Assembly (NCBI RefSeq): GCF_964204865.1 | Contig: NC_135258.1 | Span: forward strand, 14,499,001 to 14,563,000 | Source of the DNA: Styela clava | Lineage: Eukaryota > Chordata > Ascidiacea > Stolidobranchia > Styelidae | Direction of reading: 5' to 3' | DNA: 64,000 bases | Shown: piece by piece, positions 27,201 through 37,560 of the stretch | How the letters are laid out: the number at the start of each line of letters is the position of its first letter | How positions within the stretch are numbered: the stretch's first letter is position 1 | Made by a program: the position numbers and the translations under genes | Notes under the pieces: model-generated | Told to the model about the DNA's origin: nothing | Database searches by the model: none | The model's input: only the letters and a program-made list of their open reading frames with translations

Positions 27201-30200
27201 GGCAAGTGTTTACTCATAAGCACCGTGTGAAGAAACGCAACAGTTTGAAGACTTTTTCCGAGGCCCATGCAATGTGCTAAAATGCACCCGCTCCCCCGCT
27301 TTGAATTTGCATCTTTTACTTTTTCAATTATATTATCCCATAGAAATTGTATTCCTTGTACTTGATGTGGCTTTAACTTGTGAACAATTTGCCGATGAAC
27401 TTCAACGTGGGGTTGTTTAGATAATGTCAGGCTTACCGTGACTAATTTCTTAACTGGACTTTGACTCTCTTCATCGATAACAGTTACTTCTTCCTCCTCT
27501 TTGCTTCCTTCTCTATCTTTTTTCAGCCTTTTTCTTCTCTGAGCTTCTTCCAGTGAGGCTTGTTGTGTCGATTGACTAACTTCATCATCATCGAGAATTT
27601 TCCTTATGTTTTTTCTGCCAGTTTTTTGTGAACTACCCGTCGTGTTTTCATCAACTACTTTGGGATCTCCGTCCGATTCTGACTGTTTTATTAAACGGCG
27701 TCTACGTTTATGGAATTTTTTCTTTATATCTGTTATCTCTTCATCAGTATCAGTGCTATCATCTTTATCAGATAAACTGTCACTACTTTTTTCACTGTCA
27801 ATAATGATGGGTTTTGGAGAATTTGAATCACTGTCAGACAACAGCCTTTTACATTTCCTATTTTGTTTTGACCTTGTCTTGCGAGAAATATCAGGCTCAG
27901 AATCTGTTGTTAAATTGGGGTCAGAGTTTTCAGTCATTTCCAACTTTCTTCTTGGTTTTTTACTGGAGGAAACAGACTCATGCGAAGCTTTTCTCTTTTT
28001 ATCTGTAGTATTCATACTGGCATCAGAATTAACTTTATTACCATTTTCAGGATTTTCATCATTTTCGTCCGACCAGTCTTTCCATATTTTAGCCAAGAGT
28101 GGATGCCTATATCCATTATGTTTTTTTACTTTCTCTTTCACTTTATCAGCCTTTGAGTTTATTTTTTCATTATTCCCAGTCTCATGTACTTCACTCGAGT
28201 TGCTATCTTTAGTATCAATGTCACCATTCTCTTTTAATAGCTTATCAACATCTGAATCTGGTGAATCGTATTCTTCTTGCATTTTTTGAAGTAGCAAATG
28301 CATTGCAATTTCATTATCATCATCACCTTTTAAATCTACTTTATCTTCATCATATTCAGAATCGGAAAAAAAATCTTCATCTTCAACTTGATAATCAGAA
28401 TCCGAATCATTGTCATCATCTGTCAATTGCAACTTCTTTTTTTTTCTTTCCGCTTTTAATTCTTTGTCTCTTAAAATTTGCATATTTCGTAATTTTCCAC
28501 TTTTGACTATTTTTGGTTTGAGTGAAAAATTGACACGAGGCCGAGGATTGGATTCAGAATCACTTCCAATTGAAGTGGCAGTCAGGGTATTGAAATTAAC
28601 ACGAGGACGCATTATATTTTTAGAGCTGTCAGTATCCAAATCAGTAGTACTGTCGTCTACATTGTTATCAACCTTTTTATGAAATTTCAATATGTCGTTT
28701 TCTGTTAGTTTAGTTAAAACTATTTTCGGGTTTTTCATTAACATAGATGTTTCTGTGGAGGTTGAAGGCTGATTGAAGGTTGAAGGTTGATTGTTTTCTT
28801 CGTTTGGGTCAATTCTAGAACTTTCATTCAAATTTTCCTCAAATATTTCTTGTTCCACACTTCTATCTGTTTCCATTTTTTCAGGGGTTTCGTCATTTTC
28901 AGTGGTTTCACTACCAACTCCAATTGTTTTTTTGCGTGCTTTTCGTTTGTTCATTTCATTATTCATGCTATCATCATCAGACGAGCTATCTAAATTCCCA
29001 GAATCTTCACTGGAACGATATTTCCTCAATTTAGTTTTGTGAGCTCTAAGGTCGTGCTCAATTCGAATCAATTTTGATGAAGCTGACTTAACTTTTTTCA
29101 GCAGTTTACTAGTCGATCTGAACTTCGAATACTGCGAAAGTGAACTGGAGCGAGAAACTTTATGACCAATTGATGATATTTCATCGGCAGCAATTTCTTT
29201 TATGATCCTAGCGAGGCGAGCCAGGCATTCTTCCGCTTCTTCCATTTTTGATTTAAATGTCAATGTACTTTGCTTCGACGGATTTTTTGTAACATCATTT
29301 CTAGTTTCTGAAATATTTGCTTCATTAGAATTTTGACCGATTACTTTTTTTACTGGTTTGGTTCTTTTACCAACATTTTTTCTAAGTTTTGGAAGACTTG
29401 AAGGCGAAGGAACATTTATGGCTGAATTTTGATCTTTCTTCAATGTACTATTATCATCCTCAATATTTGAATCAAGTTGCGTAGTAGGACATGAATGTAT
29501 TGTTACTGTAGGATCATTGTGTTGTTCAGAACTCAGTCCCTCTTCTATATCATCGGTACCATTGTTCTTTAGCTCATTCATCGATTCGGCACCATTGTTA
29601 TTTTCTTCATCCATGGGTTCATCTTGCTTGGAAATATCATTAAGGTTTGAAAAAAATGGTTTATCATCAATGTTTTCTATTTTAACATAGGAATGCTTAC
29701 AAGGACTTTGTCTACTACTTTCTGGATCTGACAATGACCTTGATTCATTTTTGACTGGTGATTTTTCATCGCAGGAACAGGAAGCTGATCTATGCACTAT
29801 ATAATTTTCTTTTTCTTTGCGAATTTTTATTGGATCTACTTTTTTCATTTGCTCATTTGTTTGATTCTTGTTCATATTAACATTAGATGGAGACAAGTGA
29901 GTTTCCATTGGTCCTATTATTTCATCCAGGCATTTATTGTTCTCTACTAAAGTATTGAAGTCTCTACTTTCCTGGCTATTTTCGGTTACCATTACTTGTG
30001 GCTCCACAGGCGTATCAACTTTTTTCATTACATCTTTACATTGTAAAATTTTGTCTAAAATTTGTGACTTATCACACACAAAGCACTGCCATTGAGGAGC
30101 ATCTCTGATTTGTGTGAAAACTTCACTAGAAAAATTTCGCTTGATGCAATAATTACAAAATGAATGAGTACAAAAATCGCACATAATTAAATTTCCACCT

Positions 30201-30484
30201 TCCCCGCACCATTTACAATGTTCATCCATTCCATCCTCATCTTGTGTGAATTTTCCAGCATGGTAGAAATCAAAACATATTTTGCATACAATCACTTCCA
30301 ATGCTGGATGTTTAAATATTTTGCTTCTCATAGAGAGCAATAATTCTCGCCCACATGCAGTGCACAAGATACATTTTTTTTTGTTTTCTGCATTGCCATA
30401 AAACCTGGAAAATTCTGGTCCGTGAAAATCATCATCTGGAGCAGGTTGAGGCAGCAGGACCGTGATGGGTTCAGCCATCGACAT
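24248..30484 (-). CDS. ATRX: Chromatin remodeller ATRX, single-exon ORF
   Basis: One uninterrupted 2078-aa frame; human ATRX is about 2490 aa and spread over many exons. The ADD domain at residues ~38-140 has its GATA-like and PHD-type Cys pairs (CTAC, CKIC, CKWC, CDFC, CNYC, CFVC) and DGMDEHCKWCGEGGNLIMCD, the pocket that reads unmodified H3K4 with H3K9me3. A long Ser/Asp/Lys-rich linker follows, with NPKIVLTKL (P586) near where human ATRX has its HP1-binding LxVxL. The Snf2 ATPase has Walker A HCMGLGKS (K1077), DEGH box (D1214), LTGTPLQNN, STRAGGIGINL, FDASWNPSHDIQSIFRIYRF and GTMEEKIYERQ, so catalysis looks intact. The family remodels heterochromatin and, with DAXX, deposits H3.3. Odd points are the lack of introns and two SAP-like stretches between the helicase lobes (about 1443-1526). 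Confidence 0.97.
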   Translation of the reverse strand: MSMAEPITVLLPQPAPDDDFHGPEFSRFYGNAENKKKCILCTACGRELLLSMRSKIFKHPALEVIVCKICFDFYHAGKFTQDEDGMDEHCKWCGEGGNLIMCDFCTHSFCNYCIKRNFSSEVFTQIRDAPQWQCFVCDKSQILDKILQCKDVMKKVDTPVEPQVMVTENSQESRDFNTLVENNKCLDEIIGPMETHLSPSNVNMNKNQTNEQMKKVDPIKIRKEKENYIVHRSASCSCDEKSPVKNESRSLSDPESSRQSPCKHSYVKIENIDDKPFFSNLNDISKQDEPMDEENNNGAESMNELKNNGTDDIEEGLSSEQHNDPTVTIHSCPTTQLDSNIEDDNSTLKKDQNSAINVPSPSSLPKLRKNVGKRTKPVKKVIGQNSNEANISETRNDVTKNPSKQSTLTFKSKMEEAEECLARLARIIKEIAADEISSIGHKVSRSSSLSQYSKFRSTSKLLKKVKSASSKLIRIEHDLRAHKTKLRKYRSSEDSGNLDSSSDDDSMNNEMNKRKARKKTIGVGSETTENDETPEKMETDRSVEQEIFEENLNESSRIDPNEENNQPSTFNQPSTSTETSMLMKNPKIVLTKLTENDILKFHKKVDNNVDDSTTDLDTDSSKNIMRPRVNFNTLTATSIGSDSESNPRPRVNFSLKPKIVKSGKLRNMQILRDKELKAERKKKKLQLTDDDNDSDSDYQVEDEDFFSDSEYDEDKVDLKGDDDNEIAMHLLLQKMQEEYDSPDSDVDKLLKENGDIDTKDSNSSEVHETGNNEKINSKADKVKEKVKKHNGYRHPLLAKIWKDWSDENDENPENGNKVNSDASMNTTDKKRKASHESVSSSKKPRRKLEMTENSDPNLTTDSEPDISRKTRSKQNRKCKRLLSDSDSNSPKPIIIDSEKSSDSLSDKDDSTDTDEEITDIKKKFHKRRRRLIKQSESDGDPKVVDENTTGSSQKTGRKNIRKILDDDEVSQSTQQASLEEAQRRKRLKKDREGSKEEEEVTVIDEESQSPVKKLVTVSLTLSKQPHVEVHRQIVHKLKPHQVQGIQFLWDNIIEKVKDANSKRGSGCILAHCMGLGKSLQTVAFLHTVLMSKHLPNLRTALVLCPFGTVNNWVAEFTKWVPNSNKDYEWNAKLKRWIRSVDYEHKFQKLVVSDLHSVKTDQERIAKLHRWKTEGGILVVGYGLFRTLLNDNKRKTSEVFVESLCKPGPDILVCDEGHILKNAMSKIANMVQQVHTKRRIVLTGTPLQNNMVEYHCMVSIVKPKLLGTIKEFKNRFMNPIENGQHVDSTETDVKLMKKRAHVLHELLAGCLQRKDYTCLRAHLAPKYEYVLSVRLSDLQIRMYKHYLTLHSSNDAKLRKGGIFKDYNRLTLLICHPRCLVMSTDKKDIKDNQDDLRKFINDEEEGAESEEEDDSSDNSVIMVSDDEIPSSQEIKPKTLEDIHALSGAKLRLFIESKSGKKPETRNRKKLVTLATKYLDINFCKTAEFEQSLKIKSIQELKAMIAEHGESIKGCTEKSDLISLLKRVILNENQDEEEWYVKFMPTQEKLAHSISHSGKIMLMLQILQLSTEVGDKVVIFSQSLLSLDLIEEVLKSETSDVSKGLKSDSGPYSKWLKYKDYYRIDGSTPANLRDSWISKFNNKNNTRGRLFLISTRAGGIGINLIGANRAIVFDASWNPSHDIQSIFRIYRFGQTKPCYVYRFIAQGTMEEKIYERQIMKQSLAFRVVDEQQILRHFSAADVNELYKFNPAPKPEKSNDEKDNVPKFAPPKDALLAAILKKSELVVTYHDHDSLLDHQVSEELTEAERRAAWEEYDNEQQKPVDTSTNPMFESFKVFSPHHLTHFSENANKVLSLIEKKMVQLSKNSFESILVEIQMKNRTFKPETVSKHATQKKLDDHILLRRLTALKKLVTSYQYESKRCLAQKRSIAPPPRPSSSSQPRSFLNPVSSANPQINMNGYVPRANAPRRFTPNTIPASTSRQSTPTTSFSRFTPPSMNNTNMPRHTRYTVPPPRPTVPPKWRMQGNSTYTVPTTAQTRYTNPNRPRYRPNYSNAQQNYRPSSNVRNAQNFKPRYTVLNPRR

Positions 30485-31040
30485 TTTTAATTTACATTAA
30501 ATGTGTTATCTAACAACAACCATGTTCTAATGCAGTTTATATATATATATACAAGTATAATAAAGTTTATTAAAGTTAACAAAAGCTTCAAAATGGTATC
30601 ATAGAAGCAAGATTGGTTCATCCAATGGTTATATGCTTTTAGCACAGAATTTACAATAAACAAAATATAAACAGACAGTTATTTCCAGTTCACAAAGTTC
30701 ATATAGGCAAGAATACCCCGTCGCCATCTCTCATGCCAAGAAAAATATAGAGGTTTGTGGCCTTATAGTTAAAGCATTTTCAAACATGACATTTTCAGCT
30801 TGACATTTCATGCTTTTCTGGTAAACAAGTTGTACAATACCATCATCAATTTAATAAAGTTGAGTTTCCCAATAATTGTAGGAAGGCAGCGAATGAAAAT
30901 GTATTTTTACTTTACAGGTAGAAGGACTGGTATGATGAAATGTAGAAATTATCTTCAATCCTATATTGCTTTGTGAAATGAGTCAACAATGAATCAAAAA
31001 TAACGTTTTAATGAATTGGAGAATATAACAACAATATACG
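30485..31040. other. Upstream flank of ATRX with a TATA-like tract
   Basis: On the minus strand an alternating TATATATATATA tract (30539-30551) lies about 55 bases before the ATRX start codon. It may be a core promoter element or a simple AT repeat. Nothing else is recognised up to the SINE. Confidence 0.3.
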
Positions 31041-31385
31041 CGCGGCGGTGTGGCTCAACGGGCTAAGCGTTAGGAATACGCTCGCCACCGCACCTCTAAT
31101 TACTCTGCGTGGGTTCGCAGGTTCGAATCCCATGCAGGGATGGTTATGTGCGAGAGGATTGCTGAACTCCTCGCCGTCGTTGGGTGGTTCACGTAACCGC
31201 TGGTCGGTTACGGCTTCCTCCACCACCAAGTCCATGCTTCCGAAAACAAACAATACAGTAAAAACTAATCCCATACCCGACTTGGAATGGTAACCGGACG
31301 AGAGGCCGTGGTTCGCCATATGGATAAGCCGTCTTATCGGCTTTCCTCTCCCCCGGGATAAATATGTAAATCCTATCCTATCCTA
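31041..31385 (+). repeat. tRNA-derived SINE, full-length copy
   Basis: The head carries a pol III A box TGGCTCAACGGG (31051-31062) and B box GGTTCGAATCC (about 31120-31130). A ~250-bp unrelated body follows and the copy ends in repeated tcctatcc. The 62410-62703 copy matches it at about 97% by eye in inverted orientation. ORFs read through it are artefacts of its GC-rich composition. No clean target duplication was found. Confidence 0.88.
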
Positions 31386-33118
31386 CTGAGCCACATTCAT
31401 AACAATACTTTCAGTATACCGGTAGTTTAGTACAGTAGTAATATATTCATATATTTATTTATTATTCTATTATTTGTCGAACTGCCTCAACCTTGATTTG
31501 TTGATAATATTGATTTAAATAATTAAATTGTAAGACAAAAATTATACAACAAAGACATAGAATATCATTTTTTTTAAACGTATTCCACTTTCAAGTATTT
31601 CAATCAACCATTCCATATTCAAGCATAATAAAATTGGTATCTTAAATTATATTTTTTGAATATATAATTTAGTAGCATATACAAATTATACAAACAACTT
31701 ATATTTGTAGCTTAAATTTGCCATTAGCAGATGTTATATTGTACTACAGTTCAGCAGTTGGTAAGATTATATAGCAATAGTTCTAAAGTTCGGAAACATC
31801 CATTATAACGATATATCAGTACAGCAGTAGGACACAGTTCTCCGTTTTCAAGATGTCCTGACATTTGGTTTATTAAAACAGACACTTTTTTGTCTTTAAA
31901 ACGAGGGCCTACGGCATGCCGGCCGATCGCAACATTGCGTTTTTTTGTTACAACTATGGTAAATTTTTTCCTTCAGTAAATCTGATTATTTTTTTCAGAG
32001 GAATCTAATGGTGACGTTAGTGCCGGATTCCTGATATGGAATGAAGACTATGAAGAAGGGTTTGGCACTCATTGTTATAATTGATGTCTTCCAATGTGGG
32101 GCTTATTTTTGGCATCGAAGAACTGTGCCGTACTGTACATACATAAGCTTCTCAATAAATTGATGATTGTCTATATCAAGCTTTTTTCCATAGCTTACAT
32201 TACAAAAGCAAAGAAGAAAAGAGTAATCAATGAAAATTCCGTGCGACCAAAACCCATCGAAAAGCAACAAGCTAAAATGTAATACAGTAATATATAGGCC
32301 TATTCAAATTTTTTTGTTTTGTTTTATTTTAACAAACCAACTCAGGCATCTGGACATACGCTCCACTACGGTACCAAACTACCGGTACTGAACAATAATA
32401 CTTTCGAATATCAACTTCACGAATTCCTGATTTCAAGATGTGGGCTGTTTCATTATATTTATTACAATATTACATTACACTTAATAGATATTGAGATCTT
32501 AATAACGGAATATAAATTGAACCTACCAAATCCGGAATCCCCAAATCGCAATCCAATACCGGTAACAGAATAACCAGACAACTAGGCTATCCCAATGCAG
32601 TACAAATGCCCGAAAGTCCAGATTACTTTGGTTTATGTGTTTCTTGTTAATTATTTGTGTAAGTATATCAGTATGTGTACATGTGTGTGTTTGTGCGCAT
32701 TAGTGAGCGGGCGCAAAATATTTATCATGCTTTTCGAAGGTTAGGGTAGCTCTCTAAGATTTTTATTTTTAATTTGTGTCTACTACAGAGTTCTTAAGAT
32801 AACTATCTTCGGCATCTATCTAAACAAGGAAGCGATGTTCGGAGGAACATCCACTGATAGCGTACCTAACTTGACCACAAGGTGTCAAGTACTGTAGAAG
32901 TTCAGGTGTTATGGACCAGACCAAAGTGACTATATAATCGCGGAACATTGCCTATTTGAGCGATGAAACGCTTATGTAGACTAACTTTTTTTTGTGGGGC
33001 AGCTGCGATCAAACCGTAAATAGATCAAACGACTCCTGATGTTGTGAAAAGCCAACTTCATTTATGTTGGGTAGCATATGATATGCACTTCAAAATAACA
33101 CTTTATCACAGGGGTCCG
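31386..33118. other. Mostly empty intergenic region
   Basis: AT-rich with short chance ORFs. The only candidate is an orphan terminal exon at 31999-32084 (separate entry). Confidence 0.35.
31999..32084 (+). CDS. Possible orphan terminal exon
   Basis: After a strong pyrimidine tract and CAG acceptor (tttttttcag, 31989-31998), 27 codons stay open to a TGA at 32082-32084. The peptide is balanced and hydrophilic: ESNGDVSAGFLIWNEDYEEG, then FGTHCYN. No upstream partner exon or family was identified, so this may be a gene remnant or chance. Confidence 0.2.
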
Positions 33119-35359
33119 CAACTACGGGGTCGCGACCCAAATTTTTCATAAATATGAGCATCGCGTCTGTGTAGCGTATTCATGTATAACAACTTTATAA
33201 ATCTCTGATTATAATTATGGATGTTTCCCCGAGTATACACCGTAACATTGGTCAATCAGCATAAGCGCAAAATTTGAAGAAACAATAAACGTTTCAAAAG
33301 CGCTCGAATCTGCTCCAGATTTTGCATGCGCATTCATCATATGCCGGAACAGAACCCTATTGATTTTAGATGAATTATGTCGTATAATTAGCGAGTTATT
33401 CATTAATTAGTGATGGGACACAAGGTGTCACTATGGAGTGAGAGCGCTGTTTTGGTGGACCCCTAACTTTCGATCGATAAGTCTTCGGTCTCTGACCGAT
33501 ATTCTCGTATTCGTGTTTGCATTGTTAATTGGTATTATTCTACTACGTAGGTAGACAATTGTGTTGTTTGGTAGTAACTAGTAATGCGAGATTAGCAGTA
33601 GCCGTGTGGAATTGCTTGATAAAGACAGATGATGAGATTTGTCCATTCTAAATTAAATAGTTAGAGTGCTGTTACATTTGTTATTGTAAGATATTCTTGG
33701 TTAAATTCAAAATTTAGTGGGGTTAAGAATTTTAAAGGTAGTTTCAGTCACAAATAATGTTGACAAACTGGTTACTGAAGAATACTCCAAAAAAGCCGCG
33801 AGCGGAAAATACAACCTTCAAACATCTTTGCGTCTGCAATCAGTGGGGATCAATGCCCGACAAAAGACTCATCTCCTCACCCTCATCGGATAGAAATACA
33901 TTACTCAAACCATCCTTATAAGTGGAAGTACAGCGAAAAATTTAGTCACGTCACGTCCTCAATGTGTTGTTTGTTCCGGTGTTCTTGCCAACGAGAGCCT
34001 GAAAGCAGTGAGATTGAAACGCCATCTTACTGCAAAGCATCCAGAATTCATTGACAAAGCAATACATTTTTCCGCCGATCAGAAAAAGAATTGTTAGGCG
34101 AAAAAAAAAAAAACAATGACAAAGTATCTCACAATCTTAGAAAAATCTCAAAAGGCATTGTATGAAGTGGCATATTTAATCGCAAAAAATAAAAAAAAAA
34201 CACACGCCATTGGAGAAACACTAGTCAAAACTATTGCAATTAGTTGAAGTATGAATGGAGTCAAGGTAACTAAGAGAATGAAAGAAATACCAATGTCTGT
34301 AGATACCATTCGCCGACGTATCAGCGAAATGGGGCAAGATATTAGATGCCAACTGATTAATAGAGTCAAAGGAGGAAAATATGCTTTGCAATTGAATGAT
34401 TCCACGGACACGCCCGGTTTAGCGCAGTTGATTGTGTTCATTAGGTATATAGCCAATGGAAAGCTTGAAAAGGAGTTACTCATGTGCGTGGCGCTTTCTG
34501 GAACATGCACTGGTCAAGACATATTCTCAGCAGTGGCGACGAGACTACAGAATGATGGATTATCACGGAAGCGGTGTATTAGCATTTGTACTGATGAGGC
34601 TGGGGCCATGGCGGGAAAACAAAGTTTTTTTAGCAAAAGTAATACAAATTGCGCCTCATTAATTTTACGCATTGCATTCTTCATAAGGAAAATCTGGCCA
34701 GCAAAACATTGGACCAACAATTAGAATTGAAGATCGCATTTGATGGCAAAAGAAGTTTGGCTGAATTTTCGATTTCAGCTGCAAAAGAATATCCGGAGTT
34801 ATCAGCTGCTGCAATGAATGTTCTGTTGCCATTCGGGACTACCTACTTATGTGGAAAGATTTTTCCTGCGTTTTCATAGATAAAAAACAAATAAAGATCA
34901 AGGCTAAAAGAAGAAGAAGATCTTCGAGTTGCTGTCTCCCAAATTGAACCTTGAATTGATAAGTTGTGTTCAAAATACAAAGCTAATTATTCGCAGTAGT
35001 CATAATAAACGCTATTATTTACGAATTTATGTGATAAGTTTCATATAATTTTGTGCAAGAAAATTGCTAGTGTCAATAATAGTCTTAACTTTACCTAATA
35101 AAGAGTATGTCTTTTTAGGCATTTTCAATACTTTATAATACTATATATTACTTTATTAATATATAAAAGAAATCAAGATTTCATAATTACAAATAAATTA
35201 TCAAAAAAAGAAAAAAAAAACATATTAGAATATTAGAAAATAAATTATCATTAAAAAATATTAAGATCATAACTAATTACATGTTTACCAAATGCTTGGG
35301 TCGCGAGAAATTAGAAATTTTTTTGGGGGGTCGCGTTAAAAAGTAGTTGCGGACCCCTG
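33119..35359. mobile_element. hAT element with a decayed ZBED5/SCAND3-like transposase
   Basis: Perfect 17-base termini CAGGGGTCCGCAACTAC and GTAGTTGCGGACCCCTG. The flanks ctttatca and cataatca agree at 6 of 8. A second inner inverted segment is ggtcgcgaccc at the left against gggtcgcga at the right. The 2.24-kb element carries its own transposase remnant on the plus strand. Confidence 0.88.
33957..34990 (+). pseudogene. Broken hAT transposase, ZBED5/FAM200/SCAND3 type
   Basis: A BED zinc finger is legible at about 33963-34060 (CVVCSG...RLKRHLTAKH). Then come IPMSVDTIRRRISEMGQDI, KYALQLNDSTDTPGLAQLIV, CTGQDIFSAV, ISICTDEAGAMAGK and, after a frame change, HCILHKENLASKTL. The C-terminal dimerisation part follows directly: YPELSAAAMNVLLPFGTTYL, then DLRVAVSQIEP. 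In-frame stops occur before the central ORF and near the end, there is at least one frameshift (~34650), and the central-to-C-terminal segment is deleted. It cannot make a working transposase. Long poly(A) runs inside the frame (34099, 34190) add to the decay. Confidence 0.88.
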
Positions 35360-35543
35360 CATAATCAGACTCGCTTGTATTATTGGTTAGTGCGCAACGC
35401 TAAAGTTTATTGAATTATTTTCAACATCATTATTTCATCTTGTTGTGCGTTTTTATATCGCAGCGGGAAGTACACGCTTGAAATGTGAGCGATTTTTTAT
35501 CACTTACAAATGTCATATAACGCTAATCTTATATTGCTGTGTA

Positions 35544-35568
35544 GGAGAGAAAGAGAGAGAGAGAGAGA
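35544..35568 (+). repeat. (GA)n microsatellite
   Basis: A purine run of gagaga with one interrupting aa. Confidence 0.85.
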
Positions 35569-36384
35569 ATTTATTATTTCGTCAACCAGAAAACACATAA
35601 TATAAAATATTATAATAACAAAATAAGTGAAACAAAAGTTTTCGGTATGACTGGGAGGTAACTAGCTTTTTCTCCAAGCAAGACCATAACAAACATTCCA
35701 GACCTCATGGTTTACACACAGCATTGTAAAACGTCTGAAATTGCGCACATGCGCTAACCAGGTAAGAGGTGATTTTAAAGGCATCAAGTATTAGCTGTCC
35801 AGGGTAAATAAATAAGATGGAGTAGCTAGGCCAAAAGCCAGTCGAGGAAAAAAATAACAGCTCGCAAGAAGTTAAAATGTAAAATAAAGCTTCTGCTGTG
35901 ATAAAGACACGTGGAGTTGAAAAAAAGGCATCAGCAAGGCCCTAAGGCCTAAGGTAAAAAATGTTTCAAGATGGAATGTATGTAAAGAAAAATATAAAAA
36001 TCAGCGCAGCTGGCTGGAGCAGCAAGGAACTGTTGTCTGAAACAATTGGTTTTTATTCACAAAATGTGACGTTTTTTGATAAACGAAATGTTGTTGTAAT
36101 AAAACAATGTCGGGTATTAGAATTTCTAACTGGCTAAGTGCGTGGACTTTGATGGTGGAAGAGGCCGAACGCAGAAGGCGTTTGCAATCTTCTTGCGCAA
36201 GGTTCGACAGTTTTACGAAACTTGATCCCTGTGTGAAGGAAGGAAGTTTACTTCGAATTTACATTATTGCAGAAACAATAGGCAATTTGAACAAATAAAT
36301 ATAAACAATGTTTCAAAGTCATTTCCAAAAGTAATATTCCAACTGTTAAATCTTGTAAATTTCACCTCTGACGACGGTCTTATA
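35569..36384. other. No gene recognised
   Basis: Intergenic; a 63-codon ORF at 36107 has no recognisable family and no splice context I can support. Confidence 0.3.
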
Positions 36385-36830
36385 GGACACATAGTGGACA
36401 TAACGATCGTTTCAATATTAAGTTGTTGTTCTTTGACACGTTTTGAAGAAATCGCTTTTCTCTTTGGACCAATTGCTTTGAAATTTTCAGCGAGTGAAGA
36501 TTATATTTTTTGCTAGAGGGCTATTACTTTTTTTATTATTATTCTATTATTTTTTGCTATGACGTCATCAAAATTATGTGTCCATATATTTGAGCATAGC
36601 TCTCTTGTTGGACACGTAGTGGACATAACGATCGTTTCAAAATATTTGTCTCCATCAACACGTTTTGAAGAAATCGCTTTTCTCTTCGAATACTGGACCA
36701 ATTGCTTTGAAATTTTCAGTGGTTAAAGATAAAAATTTTCTCCAGAAGGCTATTACTTTTTTTCTCGCTATGACGTCATCAAAATTATGTGACTCTACGT
36801 GTCCATATATTTGAGCATAGCTCTCTTGTT
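36385..36830. repeat. Tandem duplication, 2 x ~225 bp
   Basis: Copy 1 is 36385-36609 and copy 2 36610-36830, aligned over their whole length. Shared blocks include gtggacataacgatcgtttc, gttttgaagaaatcgctttt, tgacgtcatcaaaattatgt and ttgagcatagctctcttgtt. Each unit contains TGACGTCA, a perfect CRE/ATF-type site; whether it acts as one is unknown. Confidence 0.88.
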
Positions 36831-37132
36831 TAGATACAGCCTTCCACTGCAGGTTGAATTGTCATAGCAGATAAAATGTGAACCACGCATTTTCTAATTC
36901 TCATCCACATCTGATACTATTTATACACTTACTCTGTGTTTTTAGGAGGCTGAAAGTCCATTCGCACCGATCGAATGTCGGAAATGGGGCCTGGCAATAG
37001 CTAACTATAAATGTATCCTGAAACACCTCGGACTTGCCATTCTGCGTAAATATTGTTACCAACACATGGAGGTGTTCAAATCTATGAGCGACAAAAGTTA
37101 TATCATGCCTATGAAAGTCTATTCATATACGG

Positions 37133-37560
37133 TAGAGGTCGGCAACCTTCTGCCGCTCGCGGGCCAAATTTAAGGGTTGCAAATCTTGGCGGGCCCCACA
37201 TATTTTTTTGAGAAAGTTGAAGACTGAACGGGCGTCTGATGAATCACATTTTTTACAAGAAGTTAAGACTCTAAATAGAAAAGACTCAAGTCGCCTTATT
37301 ACAAATGACATTTAATGTGACACTTGTTGTTGCATTACGCTTGATAGCTTATCGACAACAGGTGACACACTGGACGAGGCCAAGATTAGAACATTTTCTA
37401 AATGGCCATCACTAATCCTAGTTCTCCACTTGTTCTTTGTAATGTTAAACTATGGTTGAATTCGCAAGCCGTCGTTTTGTCGCTAAATTTCAGTGAAGCA
37501 TCGCGGGCCGGATTATTTTACTCCGCAGGCCGGATATGGCCCGCTGGTCGCAGACCCCTG
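37133..37560. mobile_element. Non-autonomous hAT-type MITE
   Basis: Left end TAGAGGTCGGCAACC; the inverted right end CAGGGGTCTGCGACC differs in a few bases. Flanking 8-mers atatacgg and atatacga match at 7 of 8. The cggcaacc start links it to the family at 9502. 428 bp, no intact coding frame. Confidence 0.8.

Noticed and set aside
27606-28289. 227-aa plus-strand ORF inside ATRX
   Set aside because: Antisense shadow of the Ser/Asp-rich ATRX linker; its Ser/Phe/Leu-rich content follows from the complementary codons.
31041-31140. Possible functional tRNA gene
   Set aside because: A and B boxes are present but the acceptor stem does not close into a cloverleaf and the unit continues into a SINE body found at other sites.
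31008-31319. ORFs of 81-103 aa on both strands, repeated at 62423-62707
   Set aside because: They lie in the tRNA-derived SINE; the same peptide in two places is due to the repeat, not to a gene family.
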